From Blattamonas nauphoetae (lineage: Eukaryota > Preaxostyla > Oxymonadida), in the NCBI GenBank assembly GCA_033064195.1, contig JARBJD010000430.1, positions 1 to 52,932 of the forward strand: 52,932 nt of DNA. Direction: 5' to 3'. Each line of letters starts with the position of its first letter. Within the stretch, counting starts at the first letter, position 1. The notes below the pieces were generated by a model that ran no database searches, was not told the DNA's origin, and saw nothing but the letters and a program-made list of their open reading frames with translations. Of the stretch, positions 1-10,400 are shown piece after piece. A program made the translations under genes and the position numbers.

Positions 1-292
1 CCAAGTCCTGGCGTTACTGAACGATGCATTGTGACCAGATTCTCTTTCCCAATCTCGACTTGTGGACCGTCTCACAACCGCATCTCGTTTATCTCGTCAA
101 ATTGGGATGGGCCCTCACTCCCGCCATTCTACGACCATCCACGATATGTTTGAGGTGAGATCTGATATTTTGATGTTATTCTTGTTCTCCCAACGACAGT
201 TTCTTCTCGCTCTCTTCTTTCTCCACACTCTTCCATTATTGTTTTATCTCGTCAACATCATCTTCTCTCGTTCTCCCACACCAGCAAACAAA
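1..292. other. Left flank outside the Polinton
   Basis: This is the sequence left of the first inverted-repeat base. One plus-strand frame is open from about 35 into the Polinton, and a GTGAG at about 153 with a pyrimidine-rich CACACCAG at 277-284 could be read as an intron. I recognise no protein here. It may be host DNA or part of an older repeat. Confidence 0.3.
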
Positions 293-584
293 AGTAGTTA
301 TAGAAGGAAAGTAATTATTTTGGTCTCGCAATATATATTGATATCTCAATCTCCGTGCCGATTGACCCAATTTTGAATCTTGTATTAAAAGTATTTAATG
401 CATTTAAGAAGTGTCAAATTTTGGGAGATATTTTCAAAATTTAGTCTAAAACAACCTAATTCTAAAGTGTCCATTTTGAAGCAAATTTTTGGTCTATTTC
501 AAAATTTAGGTCATTTATCACCTTCATCAGAATACACTCAAAACGGTCTCGTTTTATTTTTTCCAATTTTTAATTCTATATAAA

Positions 585-1364
585 ATGACAAGCAACTCAT
601 TCAAGAATCAACCGAAAGACCAAATTGCTGGAGCACTTCTTCGACTAAATATTCATGCAAATCCATTCCAGACTCGTGATGCACTCTGGAAGGAATTGCA
701 AAGTGAATTGATCAAACTTGGTTGTAAACCTCCTCATTCAACAGATAAAGTTACGAGATTCATTTCAGATGTTTTCCCACGACTAAAATACAATCATGAC
801 AAGCTGGTTATGATTGGTCTCCTTGGAATGGATGATTTAACGAAACTACTGAATCTCATGTATGGTTTCAATTTTCATCTTGATGAATATGCAATGTATG
901 TGTACCGATGTATCGAAGTCATGGAACTTCAACATCTCATCGCACTCGATCTCATTCGATTTTGTGATGAGAAAAAGATAGAACTCATTCCTGGGACAAC
1001 TAAATATGATCAGCTTCTTGAAGAATTCACCAAATATAAAGCAGAACCAGTTGATTGGAAATCTATTCCTGAGAAGCAGCTTACAACATTCACGACAGGA
1101 ATTCTGAAGAAGATAATGCGAAATGACATTGTATGTCACATTGCTAAACTGCTCTGGTTTGAATCTTACAATGTGAATTTTGTTCTCTTCATCGGATACG
1201 ATAAAGGCAAACCAGTTCAATTCGGTGATGACAATGGAATCCTGAAATTTGACAATATGTGTTTCTTTGAAGCTCTTGCCGTTCACAGATTATCAAAAGA
1301 ACTGAATACAACGCTTGCAAGTAAAGTGAAGAGATATTTGGATGATCGTCAGAAACAATCATAA
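585..1364 (+). CDS. Unknown 259-aa protein in the left inverted repeat
   Basis: I do not recognise a named family. The frame is open for 259 codons and the start directly follows a T-rich tract ending TATATAAAATG, as for the other genes of this element. The C-terminal third contains FDNMCFFEALAV (about residues 225-236), which resembles NICFFQALSF in the N-terminal piece of the PolB gene at about 4507-4536, so the two may share a domain. That N-C-x-F-x-A-L pattern recalls the catalytic cysteine region of OTU-type proteases, but I see no convincing histidine partner. No signal peptide or membrane segment is evident. The gene is absent from the right inverted repeat, so it was gained or lost in one terminus only. 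Confidence 0.7.
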   Translation: MTSNSFKNQPKDQIAGALLRLNIHANPFQTRDALWKELQSELIKLGCKPPHSTDKVTRFISDVFPRLKYNHDKLVMIGLLGMDDLTKLLNLMYGFNFHLDEYAMYVYRCIEVMELQHLIALDLIRFCDEKKIELIPGTTKYDQLLEEFTKYKAEPVDWKSIPEKQLTTFTTGILKKIMRNDIVCHIAKLLWFESYNVNFVLFIGYDKGKPVQFGDDNGILKFDNMCFFEALAVHRLSKELNTTLASKVKRYLDDRQKQS

Positions 1365-3052
1365 ATTATTGACTTATTTTTGTCGTCATTTTTTGGTGTT
1401 TTTCCTTTTTACCACAAATCAGTCAAATCCAAAGTGAGAACCATTTCGAAAAATTCTGCAAAAATTCTAAAATCTTGGGGACACTGTAGGTCATCGATCA
1501 AGACAATCCTGATGAAAATCGGTTGAGAATTCGTCGAACTGTGTACCGAACTTAGGTCGAAAAGTGACGAAAAGTCGATGTTCGGATTTCGCCACTATGA
1601 ACCGCTTTATGGCTCAAATTGTGCTCAAACACGTTCTAAAATTACAAAATTGATATTGATAGGTGAAATTTTAGGAAAAAGCACTTTTGAAAAAAGTTTG
1701 ATCCGACCCCACAACATATTTTGAAAATGACAAATGTTATAAGGAGGAGAAAATGACGTCTCGCTCTTCTCCAACACGTCACTTTTCGCCCTCTGATGGT
1801 CTCAAAACATGTCAAATCGGTAGTGGACAGGTATTCGCGTCATTCGGTTCTGACGATCCTCGACACACGATCGTTTCACAATTTTCACCAATTTTCATTT
1901 CTCATTGATTTCCTTCAAACCACTTCACAATCGTCATTAAACAACCCTTTTGAGAATTCTGGTTGTACATCACCTATAGTTCTCTCTGGAGGGTCGGTTT
2001 TCGATCACTCTTGTGACGACACACTTGCACCAACATTTTGACACTATAGATTTTTGATCCGATTTTCACTGCAAATCCTTCTTTCTCGCGGTATGAGTAA
2101 GGTGTGCCTGAATTTTGAGGAGATTTTGTCGGATAGTTCTCCCATAAAGTCACTTTTCATGTTTTCACTTTTCAACTTTTAACCGTTTTGTCACTTCAAA
2201 ACCGACTGTAGTCCCTTTCATTTCATCACTTTCTCTCCCCATTTCACATTTGATCTCTTCACCATTCCTCTTCATTTTGCTCATATCACTTCCATTTTGT
2301 GGGTCGTTCTCACTTCACTAGCACATCATTTTAGTCAACTTTTCATCAACTTTTCACAAAACAGAGTAAAAGAAAGTGAAACAACCAACAATGAAACGGG
2401 CAAGTCTGAAACTGAGAGTGAAAATGACGATCGTGAAAACGGTGTGAAATGTGACACCAATAGTGAAAATGTCGCTTGTGTTCCGGTTTTCTCTCTTAAA
2501 AACAACGAAAATGATTCAAAATGTACGTGATATGATGAAGATTACGGAAAAATTCCGAGATATGAAGTGAGCCGTTGAAAGTGAGATCTCTGCAAAAGTC
2601 CGGAAAACTCAGTAAACGAGAATTTGTGTGTTGAATTTGAAAACAAGATTAAGAGAAAGAAACATGAATGAAGTGGTTAAAACAGTAAACACTGAAAAAT
2701 GAAGACGGAAGTGAGGTCAAAACGAAACAATAATGAGCAATAAACAAGTGACAATTCGATCAAAACTAGAGAAACAAAGCTGAAATAAGATAAAAATGAA
2801 CTCGATATGGTGAAGAATACATACTTTTTCCGAGATCTGGACCTGGTTGTGAAACCTCAAATATCTCTGCAAAAGTCCGGAATCTTCAAAAAACGAAGCA
2901 TACCACGATGATCCTGGAGTTCAGGAGATTCCAAAACGCGAAGAATCGGAACGAAACAAACACTTGTGAGAAATGAGTGATCGAACCCATTGATCCTCGT
3001 TTCTGGTGAAAAATCCAAAACTGAGAAAACAACGAAAGAAAATATAATTCTG

Positions 3053-3075
3053 AATTTTTTAATTTGTATTAAATG
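3053..3075 (+). promoter_or_regulatory. T-rich start-site box before the 129-aa gene
   Basis: A run of T and A (ATTTTTTAATTTGTAT) runs straight into TAAATG, whose ATG is the start codon. The same arrangement precedes most genes of this element. Confidence 0.6.
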
Positions 3076-3462
3076 AATCCAACTGAAATGTACAAGGACA
3101 GACGTCGAGTATGTTCAGAACAAGCATTAATTGAATCAATGAGAGAAGAGAACTGTTCGCTAGTCTCTGAGTATGTCAGAAATAATGTGCCAGTGACGTA
3201 TGTGCATGAGCGAGTTGAATGGAGAATAAAACCAAAGTTGTGGAATCAAGGAAACAGACCTCACATTGCGAAACGTCGACACTATACTCAATCATTCGTT
3301 GAAAATGAACTGAAGAAATACAATTGTGAACTCGTCGGTGAGTACACTAAAGTTCTAGTTCCATTCACATATCGAGAGATTGGCGGAAGTGAAGTGTTCA
3401 GAATTAGACTTGATGCATGGCTGACTGCTAAGAAAAAGCCCCATCTGAGAAAACAGAAATAA
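3073..3462 (+). CDS. Unknown 129-aa protein with two tandem repeats
   Basis: The protein is built of two copies of a unit of about 50 residues. Both units share the order N-C-x-L-V-x-E-Y, then V-P-x-T-Y, then an R-I/W stretch and a closing P-H-x-x-K/R; the first covers about residues 20-75 and the second about 77-126. I do not know the family. The spacing loosely recalls the short repeat proteins of large DNA viruses that end in a zinc knuckle, but the second cysteine pair is not present, so this is only a suggestion. The inverted repeat ends inside this gene, so its first 47 or so codons also occur near the right end (49878-50057). It is basic and soluble, with no membrane segment. Confidence 0.65.
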   Translation: MNPTEMYKDRRRVCSEQALIESMREENCSLVSEYVRNNVPVTYVHERVEWRIKPKLWNQGNRPHIAKRRHYTQSFVENELKKYNCELVGEYTKVLVPFTYREIGGSEVFRIRLDAWLTAKKKPHLRKQK

Positions 3463-3485
3463 ACGCTCAACTTTTTTTATTTTCG

Positions 3486-3508
3486 GATTTTTTAATTTGT
3501 AGTAAATG
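3486..3508 (+). promoter_or_regulatory. T-rich start-site box before PolB
   Basis: GATTTTTTAATTTGTAG is followed at once by TAAATG, with the ATG as the polymerase start. It is nearly the same as the box before the 129-aa gene. Confidence 0.6.
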
Positions 3509-4784
3509 GCACTGCTAAAACCAGTCAAGGAAAGAATTCAAGAAATTCGAGATCTCTTTCCGAATGCACAATTTCAATTTAGTGATGGTCGAACGTATAT
3601 TCCAGACAGCAAAAATTATCAACATCATCGTTCATTTCTTCTGAATATGCTTCAACACACAGATCTCGAGTTTCCACATCCAACAAAGAATCTCGATCTC
3701 AATCTCATTCCAGATTTTATTGAACAAGTGAAACTTCGACAACAGATGGCGTCAGAAGATCGACTCGCTCACCGAATGATTGTTGAGAACATGAAAGCAA
3801 ATCCAAGAGGGAACAAAGATGAACTGAAAAAGCAAGTGTTCAGAATGACGTGGAAGCTGAAATCAATCGAAGAGAAGCTGATGGATCATTGGATGAAGAA
3901 TCTGTTGATCATTCAGAAGAAAAATGAACAAATGGAAAAGAGAGAAGTGCAGACATTTGATGGATTTGAAGAATGCATCTTGCTCGCTGAACCGCGTGAC
4001 AAAGTAGCATTCAATTCTTGTCTCATGGATGCACGAAGGAAGTTCAAAAAGAATGAAGTCGAGAAGGTTGAAGATAATGGAAAACCATATCAACTGTACT
4101 TCCACAATCATCTGAAGAACGTTGAAGAAATCACAACATTCATCAATGCAGTATTCGACAAAGAGAAGGATCATCCATTCAAGATTAGCATTGACTTTGG
4201 TAAGATCATCGAGAGAAAAGACAAAGATGAGACAACTTACAATGACTTCAGACCAGAATTGGAGAACACGTCAAAGAGTTTTCCGACAGTGATCCGAAGT
4301 ACTGGAGATATTAATGAGTATTCAAAATATGCAATCAATCTGATCAAAGAATCACAAGAGAGAACACTGATGGATACGAAGACAATGTACATCGCTTTCC
4401 ACTCAATTCTAGTTGCAGTCTATCGATTCCCAGTTGCAGGAAAAGCAAATGCCATTCTCACTGAACACATCAAAACGAGAAACGTTCGGTACATTGATTC
4501 TGAGTTCAACATCTGCTTCTTTCAAGCACTATCATTCCTCACACTTCCTGAAGTTCCTGGTAAGAAGATATCAATCAACATGAGAAACGTTGAAGCAAAA
4601 AGATTGTTCGCAGAATCGAAGAATCTGACCCACCTGAAGCCACATCAACTTACTGAACACTTACGCAATTATCCTGGATTTGATATCGCTTGTGATTTGG
4701 AGAAAGAAATGATTAGACACAACATCACAGTTCACATTTATGAATATGATGAAGACAAGAAGAAGTACCCGAACTCGAGTTCGA
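3506..4784 (+). pseudogene. Polinton PolB gene, N-terminal piece
   Basis: This is the first of four pieces of the protein-primed type B DNA polymerase gene, cut off by insertion of element A at 4793. It holds the long N-terminal extension typical of Polinton polymerases: a basic, helix-rich region (about residues 60-160) and then a conserved segment with YIDSEFNICFFQALSFL at about residues 330-346, which recalls an OTU-type cysteine motif. The extension is thought to carry the terminal-protein or processing part of these enzymes; that role is known for related elements, not shown here. It precedes the other replication genes, as usual in the family. Confidence 0.8.
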
Positions 4785-4949
4785 CTAGTGACCAGGGCTT
4801 TCCACCCACAGAGCCGACTTCCTCAATTCATTCAGATTCATTCTTTTTCTTGTTGATATAATTCATGTGATCACTTTCCTTGGAGCATTCGTCTCAATTT
4901 CATCATAAAGACGAGATCCGGGATTGATCACATTCCCATATTTTTCTCG

Positions 4950-7018
4950 ATGGATCCAAACTTCTCCATTTCGCATCCTCCTCTTTCTTCCATCAATGAT
5001 TTGAAACAGGCAAGGTTGATAAAGGACTTTGAAAACATGTTTCCGACTGAGAAATGTCTCTTTAAGCAAGTTGATGGGGAAGGGATTCTCTGTTGTAGAT
5101 GCTCGGAATTCTATCAAAACAAGCGTCTCAAAAACCAATCATTTATTACGCGATATTCGACAAGTATCAAACTCTCGAACCTGGTTAAACACACTCAAAC
5201 AAACCTTCATGCAAATGCTGAATCAAAAGAGGCAATACTCAGTGGGCCAACTCAAAACTCACTTTCTCGAATGCATCTCTCCCACATCCTGATCACCAAT
5301 TTATTTAGATCTGTCCATTACATCTCTAAACATAATCTACCAATCTGTCATCATCGATCACTCGTTGCTGAGTTCGATCGCTCAGCGAATATTCCTTCCT
5401 CATCTGTCGGCACATTTCAATCGCATCGTTCCTTCCAAAACGCTTTATCCATCATGTCTCAAGTATTCGCCTTCAATCGTTCCCTCCTTTCAACCAACCG
5501 TCCATTCTACTCAGTCATCATTGATTCATCGACAGATATCTCGGCAAACAACCATCTCATAATTATTCTCAAATTTTCGATCGACATGAGCAACTGAGTC
5601 GTCAAGCAATTGGTCTCCCTCACATCTCAACATCGTCTGGCGAACAGATTCTTAACGCTGTTCGATCGACTCTCGAGAAAAACGAGTTGCCACTACACCA
5701 TTGCATTTCTGTTTCCTCGGATGGTGACAGTGCAATGAGAGGAGAGAACGACGGGTTTCTGGGACGGTTTAGACTCGCAGGGTTTAGAGGGATTCATGTT
5801 CATTGTTTCGCTCATCGAATCCAAATCGTCCTGAACCGAACCCTCCATCGCATTCAGTATTCTGAATTCAGAAGAGCAATCGAGATTCTGAAAGACTGTG
5901 CTTCTTTCATCAAACGAAGTCCGCACCGTCGACGGCTGTTGGTGACTTTACAGAAGCGACTCAAAGAAAGAAAGACATCGCTTCCTCTCATCCATCGCAT
6001 AAGATGGGATTCGATCTTTAGAACTACCGAACACGCTCTCGCCTGCTATCAATCCATCACCAAAATTCTGGCAACTACGTCGTTGACAAAAGAAAGAGAT
6101 TCGGCTCAAACAACAATGGACGAAGCGATTTCGCTCGACACTGGTTCTCCTCAAAACAGTTCTCTCTCCATTTCACTCTCTCACTGAAATTGTTCAGCGC
6201 CGAAGCCTGTCACTCTTCGACCTGAACGATCAGCTGCAATCAACTCTCGCCCACCTGTCCGAACTGAACAACCCCTCTGCTCTCCTTTCACTGGTCTCTC
6301 CAAAGACGCTACGGACAGCTGGAGACACACTTCTGTCGAAGATAAACCTTTCCATGATGTTTCTCTCCGATCTGGAGACTGAATTCGCGGAGGAGATGTC
6401 GATGGGGAATGGAGACACTTCATCGACCTCTTCTGTGTCGATAAAGAAGATACAAGCCTCGCGAGAACGGCGTATGCTTCTCTCTGTGAAACGTATTCAA
6501 TCCATTTCAACGATACGTGTTCAACTTCGATGGATACGGAATTTGATTCGTTTGTAGATTCTTGCACAGTAGAAAACGAAACGATTCGAACCTTTGGAGA
6601 GATGGTGCTCCACGATCCACTCCCAAACTGACTCCTTCTCTATCCACGCCTATCCATCCTCAGTCAAATCTGCTTGCTCGTGTCTCCAACATCTGTCGAG
6701 GCTGAACGTGGCTTCAGTCGGACGAATCGGATTAAGACGTTCTTTCGTTCGTCTCTCTCCAGCTCCGCCCTTGAATCTCTCTTTCTGATTTCAATGAATG
6801 CTCCTGACATACTTACCAACTACCACTACCAATCATTGATTCATGAATTCAAAACTCTTCATCCACATCCAAGGTATCACCCAATCGTAAAGATGTCCAC
6901 TCACCGCACAATCGACGATCTCATTGTGAAGCAGAAACGAAGCATGGATCTCGATGATGTGAGAAGCGAGAAAATGATGAGAGTGAGCGAATATGTGGGG
7001 ACGAGAATGAGAGATTGA
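4950..7018 (+). pseudogene. hAT transposase, decayed
   Basis: This enzyme would cut and rejoin hAT elements by a DDE mechanism. A BED-like zinc finger lies near the N terminus (C-x2-C in LCCRCSEFYQ, then H-x5-H in KHTQTNLHA). Next comes the RNase H-like core: VIIDSSTDIS at about 5516-5545 holds the first acidic residue, ISVSSDGDSAMRG at about 5705-5743 the second, and VHCFAHRIQIVL at about 5797-5832 is the CxxH block. The C-terminal dimerisation domain is seen as PTSVEAERGFSRTNRIKT at about 6686-6739. The frame changes near 5595, and further shifts occur after about 6140 and again before the dimerisation domain, so it is a pseudogene. The stretch 7019-7455 keeps an open frame of 102 codons rich in S and P, which I do not recognise. 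Confidence 0.9.
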
Positions 7019-7455
7019 TGGATGTCATGGATGAGATGGATATTTGGGAGACTGAATCTGAAGCACGTCTTGCCTGTTCGTCGATCTCGACTCGTTCGTC
7101 CGTGTCTCTTCCTCCTCCCACGAATCTCTCCTTCCCACTATCACTTCCATCATTTCCATCCTTTCCACCAAGAGCGATTCACCACGAGGAACTATCCGGA
7201 AAGAGATTTGATCCGGTCCACGAACACTTCTCCAGACGATGGGAACGGAAAGAAGCAACCCATGAGATGCCCTCTCTTTCATCGCAGATTGCTCGAGCAT
7301 TCGATGAGAGAACGACTGATTGATATTGAACGAGCGTAAGATCTCAACTCGCGAATTTTGCAGAAACAGATAAAACTGATGTAGGATTCAGAGTCAGCTT
7401 CAGCCAACAACTTGCCACGGATCGCGATCTGAACCTGAAGGAGAGACAGAAGAAA

Positions 7456-10400
7456 ATGAACAACAACAAGAACAACAACAAGCTCAACAAACTCCCCACT
7501 CGCCCTCAACAACAAGAAGAACCAGAACAACAAGCTCAACAAACTCCCCCCACTCGCCCCTCAACAACAAGAAGAACCAGAACAACAAGCTCAACAAACT
7601 CCTCCACTCGCCCTCAACAACAAGAAGAACAAGAACAACAAGCTCAACAAACTCCCCACTCGCCCTCAACAACAAGAAGAACCAGAACAACAAGCTCAAC
7701 AAACTCCCCACTCGCCCTCAACAACAAGAAGAACAAGAACAACAAGCTCAACAAACTCCCCACTCGCCCTCAACAACAAGAAGAACCAGAACAACAAGCT
7801 CAACAAACTCCCCACTCGCCCTCAACAACAAGAAGAACCAGAACAACAAGCTCAACAAACTCCCCACTCGCCCTCAACAACAAGAAGAACAAGAACAACA
7901 AGCTCAACAAACTCCCCACTCGCCCTCAACAACAAGAAGAACCAGAACAACAAGCTCAACAAACTCCCCACTCGCCCTCAACAACAAGAAGAACAAGAAC
8001 AACAAGCTCAACAAACTCCCCACTCGACCTCAACAAGAAGAACAACAAGCTCAACAAACTCCCCACTCGCCCTCAACAACAAGAAGAACCAGAACAACAA
8101 GCTCAACAAACTCCCCACTCGCCCTCAACAACAAGACCAACAAGAACAACAAGCTCAACAAACTCCCCACTCGCCCTCAACAACAAGAAGAAGAACAAGA
8201 ACAACAAGCTCAACAAACTCCCCACTCGCCCTCAACAACAAGCAACAACCAACAAGCTCAACAACAAGAAGAACAAGAACAACCTCAACAAACAAGAAGA
8301 ACAACAAGCTCAACAAACTCCCCACTCGCCCTCAACAACAAGAAGAACCAGAACAACAAGCTCAACAAACTCCCCACTCGCCCTCAACAACAAGAAGAAC
8401 AAGAACAACAAGCTCAACAAACTCCCCACTCGACCTCAACAAGAAGAACAACAAGCTCAACAAACTCCCCACTCGCCCTCAACAACAAGAAGAACCAGAA
8501 CAACAAGCTCAACAAACTCCCCACTCGCCCTCAACAACAAGACCAACAAGAACAACAAGCTCAACAAACTCCTCCACTCGCCCTCAACAACAAGAAGAAC
8601 AAGAACAACAAGCTCAACAAACTCCCCACTCGCCCTCAACAACAAGAAGAACAAGAACAACAAGCTCAACAAACTCCCCCACTCGACCTCAACAAGAAGA
8701 ACAACAAGCACAACAAACTCCCCCCAACAACAAGAAGAACCAGAACAACAAGCTCAACAAACTCCCCACTCGCCCTCAACAACAAGACCAACAAGAACAA
8801 CAAGCTCAACAAACTCCCCACTCGCCCTCAACAACAAGAAGAACCAGAACAACAAGCTCAACAAACTCCCCACTCGCCCTCAACAAAAAGACCAAGAACA
8901 ACAAGCTCAACAAACTCCTCCACTCGCCCTCAACAACAAGAAGAACAAGAACAACAAGCTCAACAAACTCCCCCACTCGACCTCAACAAGAAGAACAACA
9001 AGCTCAACAAACTCCCCCACTCGCCCTCAACAACAAGACCAACAAGAACAACAAGCTCAACAAACTCCCCCACTCGCCCTCAACAACAAGAAGAACAAGA
9101 ACAACAAGCTCAAGAAACTCCCCCACTCGACCTCAACAAGAAGAACAACAAGCACAACAAACTCCCCACTCGCCCTCAACAACAAGAAGAACCAGAACAA
9201 CAAGCTCAACAAACTCCCCCACTCGCCCTCAACAACAAGACCAACAAGAACAACAAGCTCAACAAACTCCCCCACTCGCCCTCAACAACAAGAAGAACCA
9301 GAACAACAAGCTCAACAAACTCCCCCACTCGCCCTCAACAAAAAGACCAACAAGAACAACAAGCTCAACAAACTCCTCCACTCGCCCTCAACAACAAGAA
9401 GAACAAGAACAACAAGCTCAACAAACTCCCCCACTCGACCTCAACAAGAAGAACAACAAGCTCAACAAACTCCCCACTCGCCCTCAACAACAAGAAGAAC
9501 AAGAACAACAAGCTCAACAAACTCCCCACTCGCCCTCAACAACAAGAAGAACCAGAACAACAAGCTCAACAAACTCCCCACTCGCCCTCAACAACAAGAC
9601 CAACAAGAACAACAAGCTCAACAAACTCCCCCACTCGCCCTCAACAACAAGACCAACAAGAACAACAAGCTCAACAAACTCCTCCACTCGCCCTCAACAA
9701 CAAGAAGAACAAGAACAACAAGCTCAACAAACTCCCCCACTCGACCTCAACAAGAAGAACAACAAGCTCAACAAACTCCCCCACTCGCCCTCAACAACAA
9801 GACCAACAAGAACAACAAGCTCAACAAACTCCTCCACTCGCCCTCAACAACAAGAAGAACAAGAACAACAAGCTCAACAAACTCCCCCACTCGCCCTCAA
9901 CAACAAGAACAACAAGAACAACAAGCTCAACAAACTCCCCACTCGACCTCAACAAGGAAGAACAACAAGCTCAACAAACTCCCCACTCGCCCTCAACAAC
10001 AAGAACAACCAGAACAACAAGCTCAACAAACTCCCCACTCGCCCTCAACAACAAGACCAACAAGAACAACAAGCTCAACAAACTCCCCCACTCGCCCTCA
10101 ACAACAAGACCAACAAGAACAACAAGCTCAACAAACTCCTCCACTCGCCCTCAACAACAAGAAGAACAAGAACAACAAGCTCAACAAACTCCCCCACTCG
10201 CCCTCAACAACAAGAAGAACCAGAACAACAAGCTCAACAAACTCCCCACTCGCCCTCAACAACAAGAAGAACAAGAACAACAAGCTCAACAAACTCCCCC
10301 ACTCGACCTCAACAAGAAGAACAACAAGCTCAACAAACTCCCCACTCGCCCTCAACAACAAGAAGAACCAGAACAACAAGCTCAACAAACTCCCCACTCG

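Larger units (their letters stand above)
293..3210 (+). repeat. Left terminal inverted repeat of the Polinton
   Basis: This pairs with 49920-51946 in reverse orientation. Matching is clear at 293-400 and again from about 1390 to 3210; between them the left copy has about 0.9 kb with a 259-aa gene that the right copy lacks. The inner limit falls inside the 129-aa gene, at the GTATGTGCATGAG stretch ending at 3210. The part from 1365 to 3072 is A/T-rich with no convincing gene; small open frames there are not preserved in the right copy. A 20-bp sequence (CTCTGCAAAAGTCCGG core) occurs twice, at 2586-2605 and 2863-2882, and both repeats also exist in the right copy, so they may be functional terminal sites. 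Confidence 0.92.

Noticed and set aside
585-1364. Definite OTU protease
   Set aside because: Only the cysteine-like N-x-C-F-F-x-A-L segment is seen, without a convincing catalytic histidine.
1796-2530. Two open frames in the left inverted repeat (81 and 77 codons)
   Set aside because: They are not kept open in the right inverted repeat and have no start-site box, so they are probably chance.
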